DNA of 64,000 bases from Micromonospora arida (GTDB lineage Bacteria > Actinomycetota > Actinomycetes > Mycobacteriales > Micromonosporaceae). The stretch is taken from the NCBI RefSeq assembly GCF_003857035.1, contig NZ_QGSY01000136.1, positions 1-64,000 of the forward strand, written 5' to 3'. Below the pieces are notes generated by a model that saw only the letters and a list, made by a program, of their open reading frames with translations, ran no database searches and was not told the origin of the DNA. This document shows positions 28,053-37,305 of the stretch, piece by piece (position 1 is the first letter of the stretch; every line of letters starts with the position of its first letter). The position numbers and the translations under genes were made by a program.

Positions 28053-29261
28053 ATGAACGCACCCACCCCGCTGCGCGTCGATCTGCTCACCCGCGAGTAC
28101 CCACCGGAGGTCTACGGCGGCGCGGGCGTGCACGTCGAGTACCTGGCTCGGGAGTTGCGCCGCCTCGCCGACGTACGGGTGCACTGCTTCGGCCTGCCGC
28201 GCACCGAGCCGGGGGTCACCGCGTACGCCGAACCGCCGGGCCTGACCGGCGCGAACGCCGCGCTGCGCACGATGGGCGTGGACCTGGAGATGGCCGCCGG
28301 CGCGGCCGGCACCGACGTGGTGCACAGCCACACCTGGTACGCGAACCTGGCCGGCCACACCGCGAAGCTGCTGCACGGGGTGCCGCACGTGGTGACCGCG
28401 CACAGCCTGGAGCCGCTGCGGCCGTGGAAGGCCGAACAGCTCGGCGGCGGTTACGCGCTCTCCTCCTGGATCGAGCGCACCGCGATGGAGGCCGCCGACG
28501 CGGTGATCGCGGTCAGCGGCGGGATGCGCAACGACGTGCTCACCGCGTACCCGCAGATCGACCCCGACCGGGTCCGGGTGGTCTACAACGGCATCGACAC
28601 CATCCAGTACGCCCCGGATCAGGGCACCGACGTGCTCGACCGGCTCGGCGTCGACCCCTCCCGCCCCAGCGTGGTCTACGTGGGCAGGATCACCCGGCAG
28701 AAGGGGCTCCCGTACCTGCTGCGGGCCGCCCGGGAGTTGCCGGCGGACACGCAGCTCGTCCTGCTCGCCGGCGCGCCGGACACCGCCGAGATCGCCGCCG
28801 AGGTGGAGGAGTTGGTCGCCGAGCTGCGGGCCAACCGCTCCGGCGTGGTCTGGGTGGCCGAGATGCTGCCCAAGGCGGAGGTGATCCAGGTGCTCACGCA
28901 CGCCACGGTCTTCGCCTGCCCGTCGGTCTACGAGCCGATGGGCATCGTCAACCTGGAGGCGATGGCCTGCGAGACGGCCGTGGTGGCGACCGCCACCGGC
29001 GGCATCCCCGAGGTGGTGGCCAACGGCGAGACCGGTCTGCTGGTGCCCATCGAGCAGGCCACCGACGGCTCCGGCACCCCACTGGACCCGGACCGCTTCG
29101 TGGCCGACCTGGCGGCCGCGATCAACACGCTGCTCGCCGACCCGGCGCGCACCGAGCGGTTCGGCCTGGCCGGCCGGCGTCGCGCGGTGGAGCACTTCTC
29201 CTGGGACGCCATCGCCCGGCAGACCCTGGACGTGTACCGCTCGGTCCGCGCGGCGGGCTGA
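28053..29261 (+). CDS. glgA: Actinobacterial GlgA/GlgM-type ADP-glucose glycosyltransferase
   Basis: A 402-residue GT4 enzyme of the corynebacterial GlgA type. YPPEVYGGAGVHVEYLARELR is the N-terminal glycine loop region, VVYVGRITRQKGLPYLL opens the C-terminal domain, and the EX7E motif is in YEPMGIVNLEAMA. The M. tuberculosis relative (GlgM, Rv1212c), also divergent from glgC, makes maltose-1-phosphate from ADP-glucose and glucose-1-phosphate; with glgE at 33 kb that role is the more likely one here, by analogy. Glycogen synthase is the older annotation. ATG 28053 gives a compact start and follows a -10 box at near-leaderless spacing. Confidence 0.9.
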   Translation: MNAPTPLRVDLLTREYPPEVYGGAGVHVEYLARELRRLADVRVHCFGLPRTEPGVTAYAEPPGLTGANAALRTMGVDLEMAAGAAGTDVVHSHTWYANLAGHTAKLLHGVPHVVTAHSLEPLRPWKAEQLGGGYALSSWIERTAMEAADAVIAVSGGMRNDVLTAYPQIDPDRVRVVYNGIDTIQYAPDQGTDVLDRLGVDPSRPSVVYVGRITRQKGLPYLLRAARELPADTQLVLLAGAPDTAEIAAEVEELVAELRANRSGVVWVAEMLPKAEVIQVLTHATVFACPSVYEPMGIVNLEAMACETAVVATATGGIPEVVANGETGLLVPIEQATDGSGTPLDPDRFVADLAAAINTLLADPARTERFGLAGRRRAVEHFSWDAIARQTLDVYRSVRAAG

Positions 29262-29270
29262 CCCGCCCTG

Positions 29271-29720
29271 TCAATCTGCCGAGGCGCGGGTGTCGTACGT
29301 CGCGCGGTTGCCGAGCACCTCGTCCATGTGCGTCTCGGCCCAGCCCTTGAGGCCGCGCATCATCTGGTGCAGCGAGAGGCCGAGAGCGGTCAGCTCGTAG
29401 GTGACAGTGACGGGCACGGTCGGTGTCGCCGTGCGGGTGATCAGGCCGTCGCGTTCCAGGGCGCGCAGCGTCTGGGTGAGCATCTTCTGGCTGACGCCGG
29501 CCAGTAGGCGCGACAGCTCGGAGTAGCGCAGCGGGCGGGGTTCGCCGGCGCAGTCAGCGCCGAACCGGTGGGAGCCGTCGCTGCCCAGCGCGGCCAGGAT
29601 CAACGTGACCCACTTGTCGGAGATCCGGTCGAGCAGTTTGCGGCTGGGGCACCCGGCCAGGAAGGTGTCGTACTCCGCCTTGGTCTGTGCTCTCTGTTGG
29701 GCCGCCGTCGTCGTCACCAT
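29271..29720 (-). CDS. HxlR-family transcriptional regulator
   Basis: A 149-residue MarR-like winged-helix protein. Cys29 in LAGCPSRKLLDRISDKW is the conserved near-N-terminal Cys of the family, sometimes redox-sensitive. RYSELSRLLAGVSQKMLTQTLRALERDGLI is the recognition helix region. ATG 29720 has gggag eight bases upstream. It is divergent from the aldo/keto reductase gene, and the spacer holds two palindromes, so autoregulation together with control of the reductase is likely. The inducer is unknown; members sense aldehydes, quinones or disulfide stress. Confidence 0.87.
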   Translation of the reverse strand: MVTTTAAQQRAQTKAEYDTFLAGCPSRKLLDRISDKWVTLILAALGSDGSHRFGADCAGEPRPLRYSELSRLLAGVSQKMLTQTLRALERDGLITRTATPTVPVTVTYELTALGLSLHQMMRGLKGWAETHMDEVLGNRATYDTRASAD

Positions 29721-29750
29721 CCGCGCCGCTCCCACCGGTCGGTGTGTTAC

Positions 29751-29783
29751 GCACTTGAAAGTGCCTACTTCCTGTCAGGAAGT
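29751..29783. promoter_or_regulatory. Two adjacent palindromes, likely HxlR operators
   Basis: gcacttgaaagtgc (29751-29764) and acttcctgtcaggaagt (29767-29783) are both perfect palindromes, three bases apart, in the 138-bp spacer between the regulator and reductase genes. Both have ACTT/AAGT arms like known HxlR sites, which suggests binding by two dimers. Confidence 0.5.
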
Positions 29784-29858
29784 TACCTGACCATAGTGAA
29801 GCAGGCACCTGAGGGGTGCCGATCGCGCCGCACTCCACCTGAAATCCGAGGTCTGACC

Positions 29859-30767
29859 ATGCGCTCCACCTCCCTTCCCGACGACGCCCGCACCTTTTCC
29901 GGCGGCAACCCTTCCCTTCCCGGGGGCACCTGGATGCTGGGCGACCTGAGCGTCACCCGCTTCGGCTACGGCGCCATGCAACTCGCCGGCCCCTGGGTCA
30001 TGGGGCCGCCCGCCGACCCCGACGGCGCGCTCGCCGTCCTGCGCGAGGTCGTCGAGCTCGGCATCACCCACATCGACACCAGCGACGCCTACGGGCCGCA
30101 CATCACCAACAAGCTGATCTGGGAGGCTCTGCACCCGTACCCCGAATCGCTGCACGTCGTCACCAAGGTCGGCGCCACCCGCGACCAGCAGGGCGGTTGG
30201 CCCCCCGCCCGGAATCCCGACGACCTCCGCCGGGCAGTCCACGAGAACCTGGAGAACCTCGGTGTCGAGGTGCTCGACCTGGTCAACCTACGGCTCGGTA
30301 ACGCCGAGGGCCCGCAACCCGGCTCGCTCGCCGAACCGTTCGAGACGCTCGTCGACCTTCAGCGGCAGGGCCTGATCCGGCACCTGGGTGTGAGCACCGC
30401 GACGGCGCAGCAGGTCGCCGAGGCGCAGGCGATCGCGCCGATCGTGTGCGTGCAGAACATGTACAACCTGGCCTTCCGCCAAGACGACGAGCTGATCGAC
30501 ACGCTCGCCGAACAGGGCGTCGCCTATGTGCCCTACTTCCCGCTCGGCGGCTTCAGCCCGCTACAGTCCGCGGCCCTGTCCGCCGTGGCGGCCAGGTTGG
30601 CCACCACGGCGATGTCGGTCGCCCTGGCCTGGCTGCTGCGGCGCTCGCCAAACATCCTGCTCATTCCGGGTACGTCGACAGTCGCGCACCTGCGCGAGAA
30701 CGTCGCCGGCGCGGGCCTGTCGCTCTCCGACGAGGACCTCGTCGACCTGGACAAGATCGGCAACTGA
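29859..30767 (+). CDS. Aldo/keto reductase
   Basis: A 302-residue TIM-barrel oxidoreductase. The catalytic tetrad is visible as Asp and Tyr in HIDTSDAYGPH, Lys in VVTKVG, and the fourth position within VNLRLGNAEG, where the usual His is not evident. NADPH binding is supported by LLIPGTSTVAHLREN near the C-terminus. It probably reduces reactive aldehydes or ketones, consistent with control by the neighbouring HxlR protein. ATG 29859 has cgagg upstream. The missing His is seen in other actinobacterial members and may change the substrate range. Confidence 0.85.
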   Translation: MRSTSLPDDARTFSGGNPSLPGGTWMLGDLSVTRFGYGAMQLAGPWVMGPPADPDGALAVLREVVELGITHIDTSDAYGPHITNKLIWEALHPYPESLHVVTKVGATRDQQGGWPPARNPDDLRRAVHENLENLGVEVLDLVNLRLGNAEGPQPGSLAEPFETLVDLQRQGLIRHLGVSTATAQQVAEAQAIAPIVCVQNMYNLAFRQDDELIDTLAEQGVAYVPYFPLGGFSPLQSAALSAVAARLATTAMSVALAWLLRRSPNILLIPGTSTVAHLRENVAGAGLSLSDEDLVDLDKIGN

Positions 30768-30824
30768 CGACGCGTCGGTGTCGTCCATCGACCGGGCGCG
30801 CTGCGGTGGTCAGGTTGGCGCGGG

Positions 30825-31220
30825 CTAGAGCAGGCTGCCGATCCACAGGCCGAGCGCCGCCAGTACGAGGCTGGCGCAGAGGCTGCCGAGCATGTTGAAG
30901 GCCTCGACAGAGGCGTTCTTGCGCAGCAGTCCCAGGGTGTGCCATTCCTCTGTGGAGAAGGTGGTGTAGGCGCCCAGGAAGCCGACGCCGACGATCGCGT
31001 TGAAGTCCTGCGCGCCTCCGGCGGTGTGTTTTACCGCGTAGCCGGTGACGATGCCGAGCACGAAGGCACCGGAGACATTGATCAGGAAGGTGCTCGCCGG
31101 GAAGGCCTTGCTGGAGCCGGTGACCCGCCGGCTCCACCATGGCTTCACCAGCGCGTCGACCCCGGCGCGGCTCAGTGCCCCGAGCCCGCCGGCCAGGAAC
31201 ACCCCGATTCCCACCCACAT
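30825..31220 (-). CDS. crcB: CrcB/Fluc fluoride channel subunit 2
   Basis: A 131-residue protein with four membrane segments. GGLGALSRAGVDAL, STFLINVSGAFVLG (with the conserved Asn) and GFLGAYTTFSTEEW are Fluc landmarks. It exports fluoride from the cytoplasm. ATG 31220 shares its A with the stop of the other crcB (TGATG), so the two subunits are made together and probably form a heterodimer. Between the membrane segments, WWSRRVTGSSKAFPA is a positive loop. No terminator follows before the convergent reductase gene. Confidence 0.9.
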   Translation of the reverse strand: MWVGIGVFLAGGLGALSRAGVDALVKPWWSRRVTGSSKAFPASTFLINVSGAFVLGIVTGYAVKHTAGGAQDFNAIVGVGFLGAYTTFSTEEWHTLGLLRKNASVEAFNMLGSLCASLVLAALGLWIGSLL

Positions 31221-31630
31221 CAGGCGCTCCGTCCCGCCGGACGCCCCACCCGCAGTTCCGCGAGGCGGGCCCCGAGCGCCGCCGCGATCACTCCGACGAT
31301 GATGGACAGGACGAGGTAGATGATGCCCACTCCGCTGCGTCGCGCCCCGATCAGCTGATCGCTCTCGACGATGAAGTGCGACCAGGTCGTGAACCCGCCG
31401 ATGAGCCCGGTCGAGAGGAACGGCTTGCCCCACGGGCCGGGCAGCCGGTGTGCCGCGAGCAGCGTCATCACCGCGCCGAGAGCGAAGGCACCCACCATGT
31501 TGATCATGAAGGTGACCCAGGGGAAATCAGGTGGCGTGGACGGCGCGAGGCCCAGCCCCAGCAGGTAACGCAGGGTGGCACCGATGCCACCGCCGACGAC
31601 GATAGCGAGGACTGCCATTCGCCCATTCAC
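31220..31630 (-). CDS. crcB: CrcB/Fluc fluoride channel subunit 1
   Basis: A 136-residue four-helix membrane protein with GGGIGATLRYLL, TFMINMVGAFALG and GLIGGFTTWSHF, the standard Fluc sequence with Asn and Phe-box residues. GTG 31630 has ggaggg nine bases upstream; ATG 31618 is the alternative. It is the first gene of the crcB pair. I looked in its 99-bp upstream spacer for a fluoride riboswitch and found none. The C-terminus is Arg-rich and cytoplasmic. Confidence 0.9.
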   Translation of the reverse strand: MNGRMAVLAIVVGGGIGATLRYLLGLGLAPSTPPDFPWVTFMINMVGAFALGAVMTLLAAHRLPGPWGKPFLSTGLIGGFTTWSHFIVESDQLIGARRSGVGIIYLVLSIIVGVIAAALGARLAELRVGRPAGRSA

Positions 31631-31729
31631 TCACCGTCGCCCTCCCCGGACACCCCGGCCGGGCAGCCCTCACTCGTACGGTCGACGCCTCGCCCCGCGG
31701 TCCCCCTGACGCGGTACGAGGGCGACCGC

Positions 31730-32674
31730 TCAGATCGCCGTTCCAGGCGGAGATTTCAGCAACGACGTCGCGTCGGCGCAATGACCACCACGTCCGTTCC
31801 GTAGCGCGCTGGCCGCGATGCGAATGAGGTCGATGTTGACGCCGGCAGCACCGCTCGGATCGTGCACCTTCAGCTTCACGTCGAGGCTCACCGCCGTCTC
31901 ACCCCAACCCTGCGCCTCAAGGTTGAGGTGAGCCACCTTCTGCGACGCGAGGTGCGGCAGGTAGCCGAGCGGAGCCACCTCGACGCTGTCAGCCCCCGAC
32001 AAGGCGTTGAGTTTGGACTGCTTCTTGGTGTTGGGGTTCTCGACCAGGTTGCGGAAGTCCTCGGTGCCGCCGAGATTGACCTGGTAGGAGCTGACCAGGG
32101 TGAGGCCCCGCTCCTTCAGCAGCCGCAGCAGCGCGTTGTGCAGCACCGAGGTGCCGAACTGGCTGGCCAGGTCGTCGCCGAGCAGCGGCAGACCGGCAGC
32201 TTCGAAGCTGTCCAGCAGCCGCGGATCGCGGGCGACCGGGTCGGAGGTGGTGTTGATGAAGGCGACACCGGCCGTGTGAGCTGCCGCGGCGTACGCCTGG
32301 GCGATCTCCGGCCGGCCACTCGGCGCCGAGTAGAGCAGCACCTCCGCACCGACCAGCGCCGTCGCCACCCGCTGCACCTCGCCCGCGTCGACGAGGCCCT
32401 TCGTGACCGGCACACCCGCTCTGGGCAGGTCGCAGTCCAGCCGGGGGAAGTTGTTGGGCGCCAGGAAGATCGCCTCGGTCAGGTCCCGACCGATCTTCTC
32501 CTCGGAGGTCGCGAAGGCCGCCACGACGTCGATGTCCCCCACCCCGAGCCCGTGGATCATCGGCCGGCGGATCCCGACCAGGCTGCCGCTCTGGCGGTAG
32601 AGAGCGAGCCCCTGCACCAGTGCCGACGTGTTGTTCCCGACCCCGACAACCGCGACTCTCACCCGTTCGATCAT
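31730..32674 (-). CDS. Inositol-1-phosphate synthase-like protein
   Basis: A 314-residue relative of myo-inositol-1-phosphate synthase, which makes inositol phosphate from glucose-6-phosphate with NAD. The NAD-binding start RVAVVGVGNNTSALVQG, the segment INTTSDPVARD and the catalytic-domain pieces GTEDFRNL and KLKVHDPSGAAGVNIDLIR are visible. It is shorter than the approximately 360 residues usual in actinobacteria, mainly in the tetramerisation region, so it may be a paralogue. ATG 32674 sits 6 nt after TAGCCT, fitting a leaderless start. No partner gene for mycothiol or phosphatidylinositol lies nearby. Confidence 0.82.
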   Translation of the reverse strand: MIERVRVAVVGVGNNTSALVQGLALYRQSGSLVGIRRPMIHGLGVGDIDVVAAFATSEEKIGRDLTEAIFLAPNNFPRLDCDLPRAGVPVTKGLVDAGEVQRVATALVGAEVLLYSAPSGRPEIAQAYAAAAHTAGVAFINTTSDPVARDPRLLDSFEAAGLPLLGDDLASQFGTSVLHNALLRLLKERGLTLVSSYQVNLGGTEDFRNLVENPNTKKQSKLNALSGADSVEVAPLGYLPHLASQKVAHLNLEAQGWGETAVSLDVKLKVHDPSGAAGVNIDLIRIAASALRNGRGGHCADATSLLKSPPGTAI

Positions 32675-32702
32675 GGCCGGAGGCTACGTCACCCTCGGCT
32701 CG

Positions 32703-32933
32703 GTGATGTGCCCCCGCCAACACCGGAAGGTGTCGTACAAGTTGCCGACCATCGCTGAACTCGCCCGCCAGTACAACTCGTCCGACAACCCGATCAAGCG
32801 GGCTCTCTGGATCTTGGATGAGCGGGGCGTCAAGGTCACGCTCGAACCAGGATGTAGTGGCATCGCCGGCGCACTGATACCACTACAACCAGGATGTTGC
32901 GCGATCTTGCGGCCTGCGGGTCGGCCACCGTGA
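32703..32933 (+). pseudogene. Degenerate GntR-like winged-helix fragment
   Basis: A 76-codon frame whose middle resembles the DNA-binding half of short GntR regulators: YKLPTIAELARQYNSS followed by IKRALWILDERGVK. The first helix of the domain and the wing end are missing, no ribosome binding site is present, and the rest runs into a palindromic repeat. It therefore looks like a remnant, not a working gene. Part of the 345-bp stretch 32675-33019, which otherwise holds that repeat and the glgE -10 box. Confidence 0.4.
32845..32897. repeat. Inverted repeat flanked by 11-bp direct repeats
   Basis: tgtagtggcatc (32853-32864) and gataccactaca (32876-32887) pair with one mismatch. The copies of aaccaggatgt at 32845-32855 and 32887-32897 border the hairpin as direct repeats, 42 bp apart. 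The layout is like a small non-autonomous palindromic element or a terminator. Confidence 0.5.
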
Positions 32934-33007
32934 CCGCTTCGCGCCGCCCAGTTTCCCGTACCCGCCAGCGTCCGGGGCTTGGCCGCGCGCGAACGGATCT
33001 CGCGCAG

Positions 33008-33013
33008 TAGGTT
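33008..33013 (+). promoter_or_regulatory. -10 box TAGGTT of leaderless glgE
   Basis: TAGGTT ends six bases before the GTG start of glgE, the distance expected for transcription starting on the start codon. No Shine-Dalgarno and no clear -35 box are present. Confidence 0.45.
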
Positions 33014-33019
33014 TGCGGG

Positions 33020-35200
33020 GTGACTGGACGGTTCCCGATCGAAGACGTCTCCCCCGTCGTCTCGTGCGGGCGATACCCGGCCAAGGCGGTGGTCGACGAA
33101 CCGGTTCCGGTGTCGGCGCGCGCCTACCGGGAGGGGCACGACGCGCTGGGCTGCAACGTGGTGTGGGCTGGTCCGGACGGCGCGAGCCGGCCGTTCACCC
33201 GGATGCGCCCCGGCGAGCCCGGCCAGGACGGCTGGCACGCCACCATCACGCCGGACGCCGTCGGCTCGTGGACCTTCTCCGTGGAGGCGTTCCAGGACCC
33301 GTACCTGACCTGGCAGAACGCGGTGACCAAGAAGATCGCCGCCGGGCAGGGGCCGGAGGACCTGGCCAACGACCTGGCCGAGGGTACGCGGGTGCTCGCC
33401 GCCGCCCGGGGCCTCGTGCCGACCGCCGACCGGCCCCGGGTCGCCGACGCGCTCACCGCGCTGGTCGACACCGACCTGCCGCTGGCGCAGCGGGTCGACC
33501 CGGCGCTGGCGCTGGCCGACCTGCTCTGGGAGCACCCGGTCCGGGAGCTGGTCACCGCCGGTGACACGTACACGATCTGGGTTGACCGCAAGCGGGCGCT
33601 CTACTCGGCCTGGTACGAGTTCTTCCCCCGCTCCGAAGGGGCGGTAGGCGGGCGGTCCGGCACCTTCGCGACCGCCACCGAGCGGCTGCCGGGGGTGGCC
33701 GCGATGGGCTTCGACGTGCTCTACCTGCCGCCGATCCACCCGATCGGCCGGGTCAACCGCAAGGGCCCGAACAACGCGCTCACCGCCGGGCCGACCGACG
33801 TGGGCTCGCCGTGGGCGATCGGCGCCGCCGAGGGCGGCCACGACACGATCCACCCCGATCTGGGTACGCCGGCGGACTTCCGGGCCTTCATCCAGGCGGC
33901 GGCGGCACAGGGCCTGGAAGTGGCGATGGACCTGGCGTTGCAGTGCGCGCCGGACCACCCGTGGGTCACCGAGCACCCGGAGTGGTTCACCACCCGGGCC
34001 GACGGCAGCATCGCGTACGCGGAGAACCCGCCGAAGAAGTACCAGGACATCTACCCGGTCAACTTCGACAACGACCCGGAGGGCATCCGGGCCGAGGTGC
34101 TGCGGGTGGTGCTGCACTGGGTCGGCGAGGGCATCCGGATCTTCCGGGTGGACAACCCGCACACCAAGCCGTTCGACTTCTGGCACTGGCTGATCGCCGA
34201 GGTGAAGGCGGTCGATCCGGACGTGCTGTTCCTGGCCGAGGCATTCACCCGGCCGGCGATCATGCACGGCCTCGGCAAGATCGGCTTCACGCAGTCGTAC
34301 ACCTATTTCACCTGGCGCACGACGGCGGCCGAGATGCGGGCGTACTGCGAGGAGCTGATCGAGGCGGCCGACTACATGCGGCCGAACTTCTGGCCCAACA
34401 CCCCGGACATCCTGCACGAGTCGTTGCAGCACGGCGGCCCGCCGATGTTCAAGATCCGGGCGGTGCTGGCCGCGCTGCTCTCGCCCTCCTGGGGTCTGTA
34501 CGCCGGTTTCGAGCTGTTCGAGCACGTGGCCCGGCCGGGCGCCGAGGAGTACCTGGACAACGAGAAGTACGAGCTGCGACCCCGGGACTGGGCCGCCGCG
34601 GAGGCTCAGGGCCGTTCGCTGGCACCGTTCCTGACCACCCTCAACCGGGTACGCCGGGACAACCCTGCCCTGCACCAGCTCCGCAACCTGCGCTTCCACG
34701 AGATCGACAACCCGGCGTTGCTCTGCTGGTCCAAGCACGACCCGGAGACCGGCAACACGGTCATCGTGATCTGCTCGTTCGACCCGCGCACCGTGCAGTG
34801 GGGCAACACCACCCTCGACATGCCGGAGCTCGGCTTCGACTGGCACGAACGGTTCACGGTGCACGACGAGCTGACCGGCACCAGCTACGACTGGGGTCAG
34901 CGCAACGCGGTACGGCTCGACCCGTACCTGCAACCCGCGCACGTGTTGACAGTGCGTCGCCCAACCCCGCCGACCCAGCCGCAGCCGGCGGGCGCCGAGC
35001 CGGCCGACCTCACCGTCGCCGAGGTGCCGGACGACCTCTCCGGCGGCACCGCGCCGACGACCCCGGCCACGACGACTCCGGCCACCACGACCCCGGCCAC
35101 GGTGGCGTCCCGGCTGTCCGCCGCCCGTTCGGCCGCCGCCCGCTCGTCCCGTTCCGCGCCGACCGCTCCCGCCCCGAAGGACGACCGATGGACCAGCTGA
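33020..35200 (+). CDS. glgE: Alpha-1,4-glucan:maltose-1-phosphate maltosyltransferase
   Basis: A 726-residue GH13_3 enzyme that extends alpha-1,4-glucan with maltose from maltose-1-phosphate. An N-terminal beta-sandwich is followed by the (beta/alpha)8 barrel: nucleophile Asp in [14 protein letters not shown] near residue 377, acid/base Glu in FLAEAFTRP near 405, the third Asp in [10 protein letters not shown] and [14 protein letters not shown] beyond. The C-terminal 70 residues form a low-complexity tail with three ATTTP-type repeats and Ala/Ser/Arg, unlike the compact family end. GTG 33020 is supported by a leaderless -10 box. The gene overlaps glgB by 13 bp. Confidence 0.94.
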   Translation: MTGRFPIEDVSPVVSCGRYPAKAVVDEPVPVSARAYREGHDALGCNVVWAGPDGASRPFTRMRPGEPGQDGWHATITPDAVGSWTFSVEAFQDPYLTWQNAVTKKIAAGQGPEDLANDLAEGTRVLAAARGLVPTADRPRVADALTALVDTDLPLAQRVDPALALADLLWEHPVRELVTAGDTYTIWVDRKRALYSAWYEFFPRSEGAVGGRSGTFATATERLPGVAAMGFDVLYLPPIHPIGRVNRKGPNNALTAGPTDVGSPWAIGAAEGGHDTIHPDLGTPADFRAFIQAAAAQGLEVAMDLALQCAPDHPWVTEHPEWFTTRADGSIAYAENPPKKYQDIYPVNFDNDPEGIRAEVLRVVLHWVGEGIRIFRVDNPHTKPFDFWHWLIAEVKAVDPDVLFLAEAFTRPAIMHGLGKIGFTQSYTYFTWRTTAAEMRAYCEELIEAADYMRPNFWPNTPDILHESLQHGGPPMFKIRAVLAALLSPSWGLYAGFELFEHVARPGAEEYLDNEKYELRPRDWAAAEAQGRSLAPFLTTLNRVRRDNPALHQLRNLRFHEIDNPALLCWSKHDPETGNTVIVICSFDPRTVQWGNTTLDMPELGFDWHERFTVHDELTGTSYDWGQRNAVRLDPYLQPAHVLTVRRPTPPTQPQPAGAEPADLTVAEVPDDLSGGTAPTTPATTTPATTTPATVASRLSAARSAAARSSRSAPTAPAPKDDRWTS

Positions 35201-37290
35201 TCTCCGGCGCGACGCACGACCCGCACGCGCTGCTCGGCCCGCACCCCGCCGACTCCTCCACCACGATCCGCACGATGCGCCGGGGCGCCGGCGACGTCGC
35301 GCTGCTCGTCGGCGACGAGCGGTACCCGATGAAGCAGGTGCACGACGTGGGTGTCTTCGAGGCGCAGGTCGACGGCGTCGTGCTCGACTACCGAGTGGAG
35401 GTCGACGGCACCGCGCACGACGACCCGTACCGCTACCCGCCGACCCTCGGTGAGCTGGACCTGCACCTGATCCGCGAGGGCCGGCACGAGCGACTGTGGG
35501 AAGCGCTCGGCGCACGGGTCTTCGACGAGGGCGTGGCGTTCAGCGTCTGGGCGCCCAACGCCCAGGGCGTCCGGGTGGTTGGCGACTTCACCGGCTGGGG
35601 CGCCGACGACGGCTGGCCGATGCGGTCGCTCGGCTCCAGCGGGGTGTGGGAGCTGTTCGTCCCCAACGCCCGGGCCGGAGCCCGCTACAAGTACCGGGTG
35701 CTGGGTGCCGACGGGCAGTGGCGGGACAAGGCCGACCCCCTCGCGGCGTACGCCGAGGTGCCGCCGGCCACCGCCTCGGTGGTGCACCACTCGACGTACC
35801 GGTGGGACGACGCGGACTGGCTGGCCCGGCGGGCCGAACGGCAGCCGCACCAGGAACCGATGAGCGTCTACGAGGTACACCTCGGCTCGTGGCGGCCCGG
35901 CCTGAGCTACCGCGAACTGGCCGAACAACTCACCGCGTACGTCACCGAGCTGGGCTTCACGCACGTGGAGTTCCTGCCGGTGATGGAGCACCCGTTCGGC
36001 GGCTCCTGGGGCTACCAGGTGACCGGCTACTACGCGCCGACCTCCCGATTCGGCAACCCGGACGAGTTCCGCCACCTCGTCGACCGGCTGCACGCCGCCG
36101 GCATCGGCGTACTCCTGGACTGGGTGCCCGCGCACTTCCCGAAGGACGAGTGGGCGCTGGCCCGCTTCGACGGCACCCCGCTCTACGAGCACCCCGACCC
36201 GCGGCGCGGCGAGCACCCCGACTGGGGCACGTACGTCTTCGACTTCGGCCGCAACGAGGTGCGCAACTTCCTGGTCGCCAACGCGCTCTACTGGTGCGAC
36301 CAGTTCCACGTCGACGGGCTGCGGGTCGACGCCGTCGCCTCGATGCTCTACCTGGACTACTCCCGCAACCACGGCGAGTGGGCCCCGAACAAGTACGGCG
36401 GCCGGGAGAACCTGGAGGCCATCGCGCTCATGCAGGAGGTGAACGCGACCGTCTACAAGCACCACGCCGGCGTCGTCATGATCGCCGAGGAGTCGACCGC
36501 CTGGCCGGGCGTCACCCGCCCCACCGCCGACGGCGGGCTGGGCTTCGGGTTCAAGTGGAACATGGGCTGGATGCACGACACGCTGCTCTACACCTCGAAG
36601 GACCCGATCTACCGCCAGCACCACCACCACCAGCTCACCTTCTCCCTGGCGTACGCCTGGAGCGAGAACTACGTGCTGCCGATCAGCCACGACGAGGTGG
36701 TGCACGGCAAGGGCTCACTGGCCGGCAAGATGCCCGGCGACACCTGGCAGCGGCTGGCGAACGTCCGGGCACTGCTGGCGTACATGTGGGCGCACCCCGG
36801 CAAGCAACTGCTGTTCATGGGCTCCGAAATGGCCGACGACCGGGAGTGGAGCGAGGAGCGCGGCCTCGACTGGTACCTGCTGCACGACCCGGCCCGCGCG
36901 GGTGTGCAACGACTCGTCGGTGACCTCAACCGGGTCTACCGGGACACCCCGGCGCTCTGGGCACAGGACACCGAGCCGGCCGGGTTCCGCTGGATCGCCG
37001 GCGACGACGTCGCCAACAACACAGTGTCGTTCGTCCGGATCGCCCCGGACGGCTCGACGCTGGTGTGCGTGGCGAACTTCTCCGCGTCGCCGCTGCACGA
37101 CTACCGGATCGGCCTGCCGGCCGGCGGCACCTGGCAGGAGGTGCTCAACACCGACGCGCACCACTACGGCGGGTCGGGGGTGGGCAACCTGGGCGAGGTA
37201 CGGGCCGAGAACGTGCCGTGGCACGGAATGGTCGCCTCGGCGGCCCTCCAGGTCCCGCCGCTCGGTGCCGTCTGGCTCCGCCAGGGCTGA
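35188..37290 (+). CDS. glgB: 1,4-alpha-glucan branching enzyme
   Basis: A 700-residue GH13_9 enzyme with two N-terminal CBM48-like modules ([19 protein letters not shown] in the second), a catalytic barrel and an all-beta end. The nucleophile Asp is in [11 protein letters not shown] near residue 379, the acid/base Glu in VMIAEEST near 433 and the third Asp in [14 protein letters not shown] near 499. It introduces alpha-1,6 branches into the glucan made by GlgE. ATG 35188 has gaagg seven bases upstream, inside the end of glgE, so the two are co-translated. It ends at a 34-bp hairpin. Confidence 0.95.
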   Translation: MDQLISGATHDPHALLGPHPADSSTTIRTMRRGAGDVALLVGDERYPMKQVHDVGVFEAQVDGVVLDYRVEVDGTAHDDPYRYPPTLGELDLHLIREGRHERLWEALGARVFDEGVAFSVWAPNAQGVRVVGDFTGWGADDGWPMRSLGSSGVWELFVPNARAGARYKYRVLGADGQWRDKADPLAAYAEVPPATASVVHHSTYRWDDADWLARRAERQPHQEPMSVYEVHLGSWRPGLSYRELAEQLTAYVTELGFTHVEFLPVMEHPFGGSWGYQVTGYYAPTSRFGNPDEFRHLVDRLHAAGIGVLLDWVPAHFPKDEWALARFDGTPLYEHPDPRRGEHPDWGTYVFDFGRNEVRNFLVANALYWCDQFHVDGLRVDAVASMLYLDYSRNHGEWAPNKYGGRENLEAIALMQEVNATVYKHHAGVVMIAEESTAWPGVTRPTADGGLGFGFKWNMGWMHDTLLYTSKDPIYRQHHHHQLTFSLAYAWSENYVLPISHDEVVHGKGSLAGKMPGDTWQRLANVRALLAYMWAHPGKQLLFMGSEMADDREWSEERGLDWYLLHDPARAGVQRLVGDLNRVYRDTPALWAQDTEPAGFRWIAGDDVANNTVSFVRIAPDGSTLVCVANFSASPLHDYRIGLPAGGTWQEVLNTDAHHYGGSGVGNLGEVRAENVPWHGMVASAALQVPPLGAVWLRQG

Positions 37291-37305
37291 CGGGTGAGCG
37301 GGACC

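Noticed and set aside
31631-31729. Fluoride riboswitch before the crcB pair
   Set aside because: The minus-strand spacer lacks the conserved pseudoknot blocks of the crcB motif.
35050-35110. CRISPR-like short repeats
   Set aside because: They are in-frame Thr/Pro codon repeats within glgE, without unique spacers.
33811-35187. In-frame upstream extension of glgB for about 460 codons
   Set aside because: It lies wholly inside glgE in another frame and looks like shadow composition; ATG 35188 has a ribosome binding site and gives the normal GlgB length.
32684-35515. Antisense open frame of over 900 codons opposite glgE
   Set aside because: No recognisable domain; glgE catalytic residues are on the plus strand.
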